The notes: generated by a model from the sequence alone, not told the origin. A stretch of 22,561 nucleotides of DNA from Bremia lactucae (GCF_004359215.1 NC_090619.1:6532650-6555210), one strand, 5' to 3'. Shown: positions 8,222 through 17,742, numbered from the stretch's first letter. A program made the numbers and translations.

Positions 8222-9554
8222 ATGCCACCTAAAAGGGGTAATTTTGGTAGGTCGTCTGCGAAGACGCCCACTCAACCTCGCACTAAGCGCACGCGCCGCG
8301 TTAACTCGTCGGCCGCATCCAATGCCTTAGTTGAAACGCCGACAGCTACTGCTGCTGTCGAGTTAACGGGGCTAAGGGATCCATCCCACTTTAACAGTGA
8401 GGATGTTGATCCGTCGCTCATTGTCGACTACAATGAGTCGACACCGCTGCCGTTACCTCATAGTAGTGATGCGGACAACGAGCTCATGAGGAAGAATGAT
8501 GGCGCATTACTGCCCATCGAAACTTCTCTCATGGCTCACAACATGGAGACAGCAACATTAACGAATGCTGTATCGTCGTCTGTGCTGGATAGCGCAGCGA
8601 CAGGTAATCAGAGCGCTGCCTAAAAGGCGCAGCCGCTTCTTCGTTGGGTAACACCACAACACCTTATGTTCAGACTGTTATCCATAGTGGTTCTGACATA
8701 GAGGATTCTGAGTCTAAAGCTCCGCCGACGACACGTGAACGTGCTCAGTCGGTGTCACAAGCCGATTGTTTAGAACGTGGCTATGTGAGGGGTGGCATAT
8801 CACTGATGCCCCCTCCATCTAAATGGCCTCGTTTAAACGGGCCAAGAGCGTCGCTCCTAGAGCGCGCTCTTCTAGACGCACAAAGTTATTATGGCGTCTT
8901 TAAGTCATGGAGAGCTCAGGGAAAATCGCTTGAGCGTATTTTACCGATCCCGATCGTGTTGCATTCAGATGAAACGTCCGACCAATACGAGACGAAATTC
9001 TTGCGCCGCATTCATCCGCATTCCGATGCGATGAAACAGCGGTTGCAGCGAATTAATTTCGCCCGCTTGCGTGTGAAAGAAATCATGGGCGGTACTGTAC
9101 CCCCTGTTCTTCTCACCAAACTGTTTCTGCTAGTCCATTTGAGACTAGCGAAGAGGCCACAGCTGGTGCTCCTTTTCATAGGCAGCCACCAAGCCGGGCA
9201 CATCAATACGAAGGGTATCGATCGGTTCCCAAGAGTCGAAACTCTTCGGGTAACCTTTCCATTGGACGAGGATCTAATACATTTGCCTCACGGAGCGGTG
9301 GGCAAGCAACCTTCCAACACGAAAGCGTTGATTCCCACCCGCATCCATCAGTGCAGGCGGCGCCCGATAGGAGTGGCGATCTCGCCCAACTACTCGCGGC
9401 TGCCTTACCTTCGTCCGTTAAGTCACAGGCGTTAAGGGCTGCTGAACGACGTATTGCGGATCTCGAGGGTCAAGTCTCGCGACTGACCTCGGATATTCAT
9501 GTTGTCCGAGCGAAGGCTCGTCAGGGTTATGAGCGCCTAAAGACTCGCTCGTAA
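8222..9554 (+). CDS. Antisense ORF of gypsy element C (about 444 codons, two one-base shifts)
   Basis: Starts ATG at 8222 (MPPKRGNFGRSSAKTP), 132 bp inside the 3' LTR, and runs on the strand opposite to its element. Three frames join into one open reading: 8222-8620, about 8626-9100, 9105-9554. The joints fall at an A-run (8622-8625) and a C-run (9100-9104), each explained by one missing base; no other stop interrupts it. The N-terminus is basic (TKRTRRVN, a possible nuclear signal), the middle acidic and Ser/Thr-rich, then a W/Y/R-rich part (SYYGVFKSWRAQGKSLERI), and the last 40 residues look like a coiled coil (RRIADLEGQVSRLTSDIHVV), ending TAA at 9554. The last 410 bp overlap the chromodomain region of pol. 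I do not recognise the protein. Homopolymer shifts may be sequencing errors or decay. Coding is inferred from openness and the parallels in elements B and D. Confidence 0.6.
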
Positions 9555-9726
9555 CTTTTTTATCGGATAATGCTGAGGGATCCGCATTACTCGCGTAATG
9601 TCCCTCGCTCTCCGAGTGGGCGTCACCATCGGTCTTCTTAGACGGATGGGGGTATGTGACCTCAGTTGGGTCTGCTTGCGCACCGCACAATTGTGTCTTG
9701 TGACGATTGGCGGGTTGATTCAAACT
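9145..9726 (-). pseudogene. Gypsy element C pol C-terminus: linker and chromodomain
   Basis: Minus strand, open from about 9726. A Pro/Ser/His-rich linker (NQPANRHKTQLCGAQ..., to a stop at 9418-9420) is followed in the same frame by APPALMDAGGNQRFRVGRLL (from about 9365) and a chromodomain: strand NQRFRV, then LVQWKGYPKSFDSWEP and IDVPGLVAAYEKEH, with a TAG stop in the middle after RQMY and the final TAG at 9145-9147. A chromodomain at the end of a gypsy integrase steers insertion towards marked chromatin. Integrase, RT and the rest of the element are missing; the fragment is cut at about 9727 by other repeat sequence. The same DNA carries the antisense ORF on the plus strand. Confidence 0.75.
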
Positions 9727-9883
9727 TTAAAAACCAAGCAATAGAACTAATTTCTTATTGCGTCAATATTTCCAAATTTGGTGATACTGAAACTACTACT
9801 TTACTTATTTCCTCTCATCAAATATAATATTAATTATTTCTCTTATAGGAAATAATATCTATGCAAATAGACACCCCGCTACA
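9727..9883 (-). repeat. LTR-like fragment (family C start)
   Basis: Minus strand starts TGTAGCGGGGTGT at 9883, close to the LTR start TGTAACGGGGTGT at 15457, and continues AT-rich for about 155 bp before meeting the element C pol fragment. Similarity beyond the first 13 bases is weak by eye, and no polypurine tract precedes it, so this is tentative. Confidence 0.35.
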
Positions 9884-10838
9884 GTGTCAGAGCGATAGCT
9901 CTTTGTTGGGATCGTCGACACCTTGAAAGATCTCTGAGTAAGAGATAGTATGTCTTTTCGTAGGTGACGTCCAATTAGGATTCGCGGTAGTATGAATTTG
10001 TTTTTGCATCGATCAGCACGCCTGCAACAATACGTGAACTCTTAACAATATCACCATAAGCCAACAAAACGATTATTTAAGTGGCTAAAGTCAATGTGCT
10101 TTTGCTGCTACATAATGGTTTGGCAATCTATAAAGCTTGGCGCGCGTAGCTGTCTAGTCGACTACTGAGCTAAGAGTACTCGAAGTGAAAGCCTCGAGCA
10201 TTAACAAGGGGTGTGTCTGTCCAATTGCAGAAAGTTTGAGCTTTCACGTGATAAGCTTTCTCATGTCGTAACAAAAACGAAGCGTTCTTCCGGGGAATTG
10301 CCTCGCGCTAACTTAGGTAGTAGTTGATACTCGGCAAAAACCTTTGGAGAAAAAAACGGGGATTTGCTACAGAGGACCCAGAAGTGAGCTGCAGACTCGT
10401 CGCTGCTGCGCCGCTCCGTAGCGACAGACTGGAATGGCTACATATCCGGGAGAAATTGAAAACTCGGGAGGTGGACAAGGTCCCGGGACCCGGGCTAATT
10501 GATCAGGAGTCGGGAATTCAGGCGAACTCTACGTAGCAAAAGGATCCACCCGAACCATCCCTTATTTTAGAGTGGTACACATAACATTCCGGCCTAGCTG
10601 CAATGACAGGCGAAGGGGTATCACCACGCTTTACGACGCATCGTATTCAGTTAATTCGATGATCTTTTATTTAATCTAATTTAATAATCTGGCGTTAGAA
10701 TTGATAGTCTACACATGCCCGCTCAGGATTCCAATAACCCTCAGTGCTTTATTGCAGCAACACAGCGCTTTGTGCCACTTCTTGGCTACACAATCTATCG
10801 CTTTTCTAAAGTATTAGGGTGACTTTTATCGCCTGAGT
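9884..10838. other. Unassigned region
   Basis: About 950 bp with no gene I can support. The longest ORF (10324-10536 plus, 70 codons, containing REKLKTREVDKVPGPG and ending GIQANST) resembles no family I can name with confidence; its proline/charged make-up would fit a degraded gag or pol linker. The first 450 bp read in no frame. The last 280 bp are AT-rich. Confidence 0.4.
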
Positions 10839-11321
10839 TGTAGACGGGCACGTCGCAATGCGGCCACGTTCTACTTAGCACACACCCTAGCACAGCGAGG
10901 AAGCGGTTTGCACCTGCTTCTCTTGCGTGCAGTGAGGTAGTTGTGGTGGGCGCGCAAGCGACCTCACCCAACACACTAAGAACTCTGGTGAAGTGACGTC
11001 ACGGGAGCGGTAATCCGTCTCCTCGTGCGCACTTACCAAGTAGGTAGTAAATTTCAGACTGATTTATATTTAATAGAATTAAATACAAATACCTATTTTT
11101 ACCAATTAAAATGATATCTCTATAGATATCATTTAATATGTATTGCGAGCGTATCTTTATAGATACCTCGCGTAACTGATGACGCTAGCCGTCATCATGG
11201 ATGACGCTGGGCGTCATCCCTCCTAATGTGAATGCACCCATGTGCATCACATCCACAAGGGTTGGTCACAAATGTGCACCACACCCGAGTGTTGGGTCTA
11301 ATTACTATTATTTAGTAATTG
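10839..11321 (-). repeat. LTR family B, copy 2 (two-hairpin form, truncated at its start)
   Basis: On the minus strand it ends CGTGCCCGTCTACA at 10839 and carries the full AT-rich block missing from copy 1. It stops at 11321, just before an N, losing about the first 65-90 bases found in copies 1 and 4. It holds two adjacent hairpins: GATGACGCTAGCCGTCATC (11178-11196) and GGATGACGCTGGGCGTCATCC (11199-11219). By eye it is almost identical to the inverted copy at 22027-22561, so the two are of the same recent subfamily. Confidence 0.85.
11178..11219. repeat. Duplicated TGACG...CGTCA hairpin in LTR B
   Basis: Two inverted repeats in tandem, each with TGACG on one arm and CGTCA on the other, two bases apart. 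LTR copies 1 (7897-7917) and 3 (13727-13747) have one such hairpin; copies 2 and 4 (22199-22240) have both. TGACG is a half site for bZIP regulators, so this may be an enhancer unit whose copy number varies. Confidence 0.6.
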
Positions 11322-11322
11322 N

Positions 11323-12200
11323 TGGGGCAAATATGCCCGGCAAGATGGTAAGAACCAGCGTGCGAGACGCATGAATTCTGCATCGACCACTGAGAGGTCG
11401 GGAATGCAGGAGCGCAGTAGGGGCGAGATGCCCTACTGACGCGGACTATGAAGCTACCCCTAAGTTCAGAGTTGTGGAACAAATGTGTAGCAAGCGAGAA
11501 GAGGCGACCGTTCGTTTAGCGAACGGCGCGCTCGTTAAGTTTGAGGGAGTTCAGGTAGAACTCTTCTTCAGCTTTAGAGACTTCTCTTGTAAAGAGAAGC
11601 TCACAGTGGTAGGTATGGAGAGTCCGTATGACCTCATCCTAGGCATGCCATGGTTGGCAAAACACCAACCATGGATAGACTGGCGTACACACACAGTGCG
11701 AGCTCTACGCAGGACACCGGAAAGAATGTGCTCCTGCGAGAGACGTATCTAAATGATGTCGTGTCGAACACAGTTGAGGGTGCGTTGACGGGATGTAAAA
11801 CGTCACCAATTCCTACCCAGTTCGTGGAGACTGGGGTAGTGAATAGGGCAATGACAAGTAGTCGTGTGTCCCATAGTCTTGCACAGAGCCGAGAGCCTGT
11901 GGCAGTAGACAGCGAGCTGACAGGAAGTCTAGCGGCGCAGTGCCTAGATACTGGTGCGGTTGGAAGGGGTGCGTTAGCCAGGAGAGCAACGGCACTTGCT
12001 TCCCAGTCAAAGGTCGTGATGACTCGAAGAACAAGTACCCGACAGATTAGGACGATCAAAGGCACGTCTAAACGAGTGACCCTTTTTGGATCAGTTCCTA
12101 TTCAAGAGGACGAGCTTTCGAACGAGGTGTTCGTAGCCGTCAAAGACGAAATTGCGGAGGCATCCTCAGTTGGCAAGTTTTTAAATCTGCCGATGAGATA
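11323..12200 (+). pseudogene. Ty3/gypsy gag end, protease and linker (element F)
   Basis: Begins right after the single N at 11322. A short gag end reads GKYARQDGKNQRARRMNSAS to a stop near 11438. The protease C-terminal half (11474-11752) has VRLANGALVKFEGVQVEL and YDLILGMPWLAKHQPWIDWR; the DSGA active-site part that should precede it is missing, apparently deleted between about 11440 and 11480. After a frame change the open stretch 11650-12201 is a Ser/Thr/Arg-rich linker without clear motifs, as found between protease and RT in this group. The minus-strand ORFs at 11634 and 11813 are shadows. Confidence 0.75.
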
Positions 12201-13389
12201 GTAAATATCCCGGAGATGTCGTGGGATCTGTTCCTTGCCGAATTAAAGGAAGGAAAAATCCACGAAATAGTCACACCAGTTTCAGATAAGAACTTGGTGG
12301 ACTGTTGCTCGTCGTCCACAATGGACGAGAGCGTCCTAAAAACGGACAAAAAGAAACGGCTCGCTGTTCAAGGCTGGGATGCCTTGAAAGACAGTCCGTT
12401 CTTTGAGGCTCGTCGAAAACATCGCGATGTGTTCCCAGAAGAAGTGCCGAGCAGCCTACTAGCAGATAGGGGCATCGGGCACCAAGTATTGTGTGACCAG
12501 GCAATGGCCGTTGCCGAAAGAACAAGTCGATTATATCGATGAGTTCTTCGACAAACGAGCCAAGGCGGGACATGTGCGTGAGAGCAAATCGCCTCACTGC
12601 AGCCCGACCATTTGTGTGCGTAAAGCCACAGGTGGATGGCGCGTGGTTCATGCTTACAATAAGCTGAACACGGCGACCATACCGGCGCAAACGCCAATCC
12701 CGCGGAAAGATGTCTTGTTGAACTCCATGGTAAAGTCAACTATCTTTTACGCGTTGGATTTGAAGGATGGCTACCATCAGGTACTCATGAGAGAGTCCGA
12801 TGTAGCTAAAACGGCAGTAAGCACCCCAAACGGTATGCTTTGGGAGTGGCTTGTGATGAGTAGTGGCTCACGTGATGCGTCAGCCGTGCCTACGCGCCCC
12901 ATTACTTTGACGATGTATTCGTGCATAGTAGGGCCGAGGACGGGCTGAGCGCAATAGAGTCGCACAAGCGTCATTTAGACGCTGTGTTGCAGACTTAAAA
13001 GGACGCTTAATTGTACGTCAACTTGCAAAAGTGCGTCATAGGTGTCCCTGTGATACCGGTGCTGGGTTGCATCGTAGGTACACATGGTGAACGAGCAGAC
13101 CCAGACAAGGTAAAATCAGTAACAAAAATGGCCAATCTCACGGTATGTGAAGGATTTGCGCAAATTCTTAGGGCTTGCTAATTACTTGCCTAAGTATAGC
13201 AAGAATTATGCTGAGCAAACTAAACCATTATCTGAAGGGCTTGTTTACCAAGTCCCTGCGCCATATGCCCTGCCACCTCCCGATGATGTTCGGAGAGGTG
13301 ACGGAAATGAGCCCAATCAATATTGAGGCTCATCCTCACGTACACACGCAAAGATGCGGGTCGTGGGAAGGATTTCAAGTGCTACCAAG
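12201..13389 (+). pseudogene. Ty3/gypsy reverse transcriptase (element F)
   Basis: Reads from FLAELKEGKIHEIV (12216) through HRDVFPEEVPSSLLADRGI; a frame change near 12495 leads to VTRQWPLPKEQVDYIDEFF, SPHCSPTICVRKATGGWRVV, PAQTPIPRKDVLLNSM, the first catalytic Asp in YALDLKDGYHQVLM, and MLWEWLVM. About 20 residues before the active site are deleted, then in another frame comes YFDDVFVHSRAEDG with YFDD at 12903-12914. Further parts are VIPVLGCIVGTHGERADPDK and GLANYLPKYSKNYAEQTKPL (about 13168-13230). RNase H is absent: LTR copy 3 begins at 13390. The enzyme would copy element RNA into DNA; at least four breaks make this copy dead. The minus ORFs at 12271 and 12368 are shadows. Confidence 0.88.
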
Positions 13390-13790
13390 TGTAGACGGGC
13401 ACGTCGTAATGCGGCCACGCTCTTCTTAGACACACACCCTACTACAGCGAGGAAGCGGTTAAATCAGCTTCTCTTGCGCGCAGTGAGGTAGTTGTGGTGG
13501 GCGCCTTAGCGAATTCATCCATTGCACTAAGTACTTTAGTTAAGTGTCGTCACGAGGGCGGTAATCCGGCTCCTCGTGCGCACTTACCAAGTAGGAAGTA
13601 ATTTTCAGACTAATTTATATTTAACAACATTAAATATTAATACCTATTTTTACCAATCGAAATGACATCTCTATAGATAACGCTAATATGTATTGCGAGC
13701 GTATCTTTCTAGAAAGCTCGCGTAACGGATGACGCTAGGCGTCATCCCTCCTAATGTGAATGCACCCATGTGCATCACATACACAAGGGT
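13390..13790 (-). repeat. LTR family B, copy 3 (truncated at its start)
   Basis: Minus strand end CGTGCCCGTCTACA at 13390; matches copies 1, 2 and 4 up to ACACAAGGGT at 13790, after which unrelated AT-rich DNA follows, so the LTR start (about 130 bp) is missing. It has the AT-rich block, in a diverged form, and one hairpin (13727-13747). The preceding DNA is the gypsy RT fragment, which is cut exactly at the LTR end. Confidence 0.8.
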
Positions 13791-14213
13791 ACCAATTAAT
13801 AAATACTAAAAAAGATACCAAAATAATTAATAAATATACATGTACGGCGCATGTATAATATACGTACGAGTATACAGAAGCTTGGGATCATGAAGAGATA
13901 TGCTACACTTGATTTTAGCCATGAGGCAGAGAAGGTATCATGAAGAGTTATGGATTGAAGGCGTTGTTATTCATAGAAATTTGTCATAAGCATACGACGG
14001 ATTTTTAGCATACTTCAATCGAGTCACGTAATTCATAAACTTTCTGGTAGATTAAGACTCTGTAAGACTGTTCCATTTGCGTTTTCTGCTGGTCAGACGA
14101 TATTTGACACATATCCTAATCTAATTAAAGATGCGGGGAATATCCCGGTGAAGTTTGAAGTTTAATTTTGTGATAAAATTGTACGATGCTCGTGTGGTCA
14201 CTTCGAGATGTGG
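13791..14213. other. AT-rich region without recognised genes
   Basis: About 420 bp. The first 80 bp are strongly AT-rich with palindromic bits (TATACATGTACGGCGCATGTATA). A short plus-strand reading at about 14070-14165 (PFAFSAGQTIFDTYPNLIK) looks protein-like but is too short to name. It may be the remains of a transposase belonging to the inverted-repeat element that follows. Confidence 0.4.
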
Positions 14214-14860
14214 CTCCGCCGTACTACCAAACTCACCTTCATCGCTTGACACCTATAATAGATAGAAACAGAAGAGCTTAATTATATTAATATCATTTAC
14301 TTTTAACCCTTTTTTAAAGAGACTCTTCTCTGCATTCATGCCCTACTAGCTCTGAGGCACTCAAAACAATTGCCCTACTTGGTCACGTATTTCCACGAAT
14401 CCTGAAAATCATCAACGTATGCGACCGCTTATCTGAAAGATCCGAAGACAAAATTTGCTGATTGTGCTTAAAGGTGTCCTTACAAGAGGTGTGGGCAACT
14501 ATCCATCTAACTTAATGGCTCTGCCGTACTAACAAACTCATCTTCATCGCTTGACATATATGATGGATAGAAACAGAAGAACTTAACTACATTATAATAC
14601 AGTTCACTTTTAACCATTTTTTAAGAAGGGAGTCTTCCTCTACACGTACTAGTGACGCGTGAAGTGACGTGTGTTTGATCGCCATGCCCTACTAGCTCTG
14701 AGGCACTCCAAACAGTTGCCTTACTTGATCACGTATTTCCACGAATCCTGAAAATCATCGACGTATGCAACCGCCTATCCTTAAAGATCCGATGACAAAA
14801 TAGTGCCGATTGTGCTTAATATGTCCTTTCAAGAGGTGTGGGCACCGCTCCATCTATTTT
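14214..14860. repeat. Diverged tandem duplication, period about 306 bp
   Basis: Unit 1 starts about 14214 and unit 2 about 14520. Both hold, in order, GCCGTACTA.CAAACTC, TTCATCGCTTGACA, GATAGAAACAGAAGA, TTTTAACC.TTTTTTAA, CCCTACTAGCTCTGAGGCAC, TCCACGAATCCTGAAAATCATC and CAAGAGGTGTGGGCA. By eye they agree at roughly 80 percent with small indels, so the duplication is old. It copies the left end of the inverted-repeat element and about 50 bp of flank. Confidence 0.85.
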
Positions 14861-15206
14861 AAAAAAGAGGGCGCCCAAAAGATGAGGCGGATCCCATCAC
14901 AACAAGCAACTAAAAGAATTGAAAAGTGCCAAACCAGAAAGTGCGGAACGTGCCACCAATTTGGTCATTATCGTAGGACCTGCCCGAGCAAGTACACATG
15001 ATAGTATGCTTTGTGTAAAGGGGCGCTGCCGACCTGTACTGCTTCAGTACAAGTCCACTTCGCACTGCTTCAGTGCGAGTGGTGCCTCACGTCACTTCAC
15101 GTACACAAGTACGTCCGTGCAGAGAAAGACGCTCTTAAAAACATTTGCTTTGAATAGCGTTAAAAGTAAACGGTATTTAATATAGTTAAGTTCTTCTGTT
15201 TCTATC
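14261..15206. mobile_element. Small DNA-transposon-like element with long terminal inverted repeats
   Basis: The sequence at 15206 read leftwards (GATAGAAACAGAAGAACTTAAC...) matches both 14566 and 14261 read rightwards. The right arm matches the 14566 arm for about 105-115 bp (to GTGAAGTGACGTG), with indels. The duplication gives two left ends, 14261 and 14566. Outside the 14261 end lies CCTATAATA and outside the right end TTGATAATA, sharing ATAATA, a possible target duplication for the outer pair. Long inverted repeats plus an inner ORF with GRPK-like and CCHC motifs fit a Mutator-like element, but no catalytic domain is present, so the class is a guess. Confidence 0.6.
14340..15000 (+). pseudogene. 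Transposase C-terminal remnant with CCHC zinc knuckle
   Basis: Inside the inverted-repeat element. The clearest part, 14810-15001, ends with RIEKCQTRKCGTCHQFGHYR and RTCPSKYT: a CX2CX4HX4C knuckle (CGTCHQFGHYRRTC). Upstream, a basic stretch reads KRGRPK in one frame and MRRIPSQQ in the next, joined by a one-base shift near 14880; GRPKK...IPS before a CCHC knuckle is a pattern I associate with Mutator-like transposases. Before it, CPFKRCGHR could be the ruin of a SWIM zinc finger. The preceding 150 bp read in pieces as ALLALRHSKQLPYLITYFHE, and an equivalent piece sits in duplication unit 1. Nothing catalytic is seen. Confidence 0.5.
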
Positions 15207-15229
15207 TTGATAATACCAACTTAATTATA

Positions 15230-15457
15230 TGCTAATATAAAACCTGTTGTATAGTCATATCTGTCTCTCTCTTTGCGCGCGTCCAGCGCTGACTGGACCG
15301 TGGAGCAAGTAGATAAATGGCCTATGTCTACTAATGGATAAAATTTTTGAATATTACTAAATAAGATAATATTCTCCAAATATTATCTACCTTTTAGATG
15401 GTATATTAATTAACAACCTTTAAGTAATAATTTCATCTAACGATACACCCCGTTACA
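15230..15457 (-). repeat. LTR family C fragment: 3' LTR of gypsy element D
   Basis: Minus strand starts TGTAACGGGGTGT at 15457 and is AT-rich (AATATTATCTTATTTAG...), with GC-rich sequence near 15280-15300. It is placed as a 3' LTR because a purine tract (AAGGGAGGTG) sits just before it and a gypsy pol end lies further right on the same strand. No second full copy is in the window, so its left limit is uncertain; the inverted-repeat element ends at 15206. Confidence 0.5.
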
Positions 15458-15459
15458 TC

Positions 15460-15474
15460 ACACCTCCCTTAAAC
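15460..15474 (-). promoter_or_regulatory. Polypurine tract of element D
   Basis: Minus strand GTTTAAGGGAGGTGT, three bases before the LTR start TGTAACGGGG. It parallels AAAAGGGGGAGTGG before LTR copy 1 and GATGGGGGAGTA before the LTR at 20483. Confidence 0.6.
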
Positions 15475-15535
15475 GACAATCACTCTGATTGTCATTGAAT
15501 AGAGTGGTCACTATAAGACCACTTAATTGAAAACG

Positions 15536-17130
15536 ATGTTGATTGGTCAGAACCATCATTTTCAATTCTATCGCATCGTTAACAAGTCCATGCGGTCTGT
15601 AATTTGTGCGGAACCTTCGGCTGCTGTACATGTAGCCGCGGGCGACGCATTATTGTCTCTTGCGGAAGACGTCTCGTCTGCCATAGTATATTCTTCTCCC
15701 GCAACACTCTATGTTGCGGGTGCACGTAGTGAGTCACAACGTTAGTGCGACACCTCTTTGGAGGTCGACTATGAATGCGAGTCGGCCATTTCGTCCGACT
15801 CGGGGAGAGCAGAACAGTAGCCTAATCGTCGTAAGGCTGCTGACTATGAGCCTTTGAATGAGTCGGCTCAATCGGATAGTCGTGTTAATAGCGTTCGCTA
15901 TAGCATGTTTGGTTCCTACGATGTGGATGATTCCTCATCGCCAGCACCGTCTCGCGTGCGTCACCCGCCCTTATTTCTGTGCGTGGCGATGACGATGGCG
16001 TAAGTCATCGTAATAAAAGCTCTGGTGGTAATTCTGCTTCAGTGGGTACCACATAGGGGAATGCAGACAATAAAAGGTCTCGTCTTGTCCGGCTCGTTAG
16101 TAGCTTGTCTGGAAAGACTACTCCTCAGAATAATATCCTTTATTTATTGCGACAAAGCTACATGGCCTTCATCCCAGCGCGAGGAACTTTCGCGATGAGG
16201 ATATTTTTTATCTCGATGATCTTCTTAAGCACTGATGAAATAGTGGCAACAACAATCGAGATAAAGTCTCGCCGATTCAAACCTGGAGCGCGTTCATTCG
16301 CAATGTCAAAGACACTGGACGCGAAACCTGGCTTTAAAGACTTAACGCGATTCGCGTCAAGTTTGAAAAACGAACTCCAACCGGTGCAAGGTATAAATTG
16401 CATCGGTTGTCTCGTGAGCAGGACTCCAATGCCTCACGTGGAGTGATCCCTGTCCGTGTTGTGTTGATAGCACGACGCGAGTGAAAGCGGTTGTCTATTC
16501 CCTTTCTTCGTCCTGGGGAAGGGCTCGCATCTCTATCGAGATGCGCAATCGATTTACATGCGCCAGGGGCGCGTGTTTTTCGATGGACCTTCTGATCCAT
16601 CGGATGGGTCTCGTCAGAATGACGGACGAGGCCCTTAACGGCAACAATCAGCTGGGAACGAGGCTCCCAGCTGTCACGTGAAGGTGGATAACCGCGCCAG
16701 CAAAAAAGATAACTCGTTCGCTACCCCTTCACATCACGGTGGTTTTAGTTATGTTCCACAATAAAACGTTGACCACCGTGGGAATCCACCAATGGTTGTG
16801 GCGGAGGAGGGAAACTTAGATCCGACCCATGTGTCGGTTCTACAGTCGAAGATCGACAAACTCGATCGCTTCCTCCATGATTAAGAGGAAGGGCTTGATC
16901 ATGAGCGCGGTAAGCGTCGCTCGTTAAAGCAGAAAGTGCAGGCTCACCATATCGAGCGATTTGAAGACCGTTCGAAGAGTGCGTACTCCATGTTGGAGTA
17001 CGAGCGGAAGTATCATGCTGTTCGTGATGAGCTGTCGTCAGCTCATCGCAGTTTCAAGGATATTCGGAACCGGCATGAAAAACTTCAGGTTCAACATGAG
17101 AATCTGGTTCGCGATCATAACAATCTTTAA
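15536..17130 (+). pseudogene. Antisense ORF of gypsy element D, decayed
   Basis: Opposite strand to its element, starting ATG at 15536, 78 bp inside the 3' LTR. Open pieces: 15536-15745 (VHVAAGDALLSLAEDVSSAI); then LEVDYECESAISSDSG and DYEPLNESAQSDSRVNSVRY with acidic SYDVDDSSSPAPSR; KRSRLVRLVSSLSGKT (about 16075-16122); RNFRDEDIFYLDDLLKH and IQTWSAFIRNVKDTGRETWL (about 16180-16340); YRDAQSIYMRQGRVFFDG (about 16535-16590); and a strong coiled coil at 16830-17130 (VLQSKIDKLDRFLHD; YHAVRDELSSAHRSFKDIRN; KLQVQHENLVRDHN), stop at 17130. From about 16490 on there is one frame with three stops (16636, near 16765, 16882). About 530 codons if joined. The last 800 bp overlap the chromodomain pol on the other strand. 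Function unknown. Confidence 0.5.
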
Positions 17131-17700
17131 GGGATTCTTGAAAAGGGTGGTCAGATCCGTCTTCGGAAGAAGCCGCATACTGATGGTACGGGCGGAGTTG
17201 ACCATCCTAAAACGTAGGATGTGTTCGCATCTTACGTGGCAATTCTATTGTGTACGCATTGCCTCTGCGATGCAGTAACAAAAAGTTCAATGAACTTGGG
17301 TAGTAGTTTACTGTACCCGCATCAGTGACTACGCGCTTAGGTAAGTTTAAACCGTAAAGAGTAGTACTAGGTCATTAATTTTGAATGAAAGAGCATTTGC
17401 TCATGTATGTTTGTCTTCGTTCCGTTTCGGACGGTCCACTGCGTCAGCAATGGAATCCTGTACGAAACGGACTACTGATTCTCGAGCCAGCAAAAATATC
17501 TCTGTTGACTCATTTGTTTTGTCTTTTCCAGTACGCTTTGTGCGTACTGCCATGAGATCTTTCTAATCTTCGACTTCGATTTCTTCGACATCGACATCAC
17601 TCGCGTCGTTGTTAACTTCGACGCGTGATGAGCATGAGCCAGAAATGGTTTTGCTCGCGTGAGTCCCCCCCTTGAACTTAGAGGATCCCTCTAATTAGGT
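16334..17700 (-). pseudogene. Gypsy element D pol C-terminus: integrase GPY/F domain and chromodomain
   Basis: Minus strand. From about 17630: an acidic stretch (NDASDVDVEEIEVED), then RESVVRFVQDSIADAVDRPK, LSFKINDLVLL, NLPKRVVTDAGTVNYYPS, RRGNAYTIELPRKMRTHPTF (GPY/F-type C-terminal domain of integrase, to about 17205). A Ser/His-rich linker follows, with a stop near 17060. The chromodomain spans about 16771-16600: QRFIVEH, NHRDVKG, RTSYLFCWRGYPPSRDSWEP and LVRHSDETHP, with two in-frame stops. An open tail ends TAA at 16334. The integrase core, RT and gag are missing; element B pol begins on the other strand at 17743, so D is truncated there. Confidence 0.75.
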
Positions 17701-17742
17701 GAATATGCGTGGATGGCGTAAGCCATTCACGAGGGATGGTGG

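Noticed and set aside
7683..9554. Reading the LTR at 7683-8090 as a 5' LTR followed by a plus-strand gag at 8222
   Set aside because: A purine tract, not a primer-binding site, adjoins the LTR at 8091, and a chromodomain pol end lies on the minus strand at 9145-9726. The plus-strand ORF has no capsid or zinc-knuckle motif. The LTR is a 3' LTR of a minus-strand element.
10324..10536. 70-codon ORF as a gene
   Set aside because: Short, no recognised domain, no parallel copy in the window; described only under the unassigned region.
12271..12739. Two overlapping minus-strand ORFs of 120-140 codons
   Set aside because: They lie opposite a gypsy reverse transcriptase with clear catalytic motifs and show no motif themselves.
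13830..13880. Promoter or origin in the TATACATGTACGG palindromic region
   Set aside because: AT-rich palindromes are expected by chance here and no gene follows.
16936..17130. A separate small coiled-coil gene
   Set aside because: The same frame extends upstream to about 16490 with only three stops, so it is treated as the end of the longer antisense ORF.
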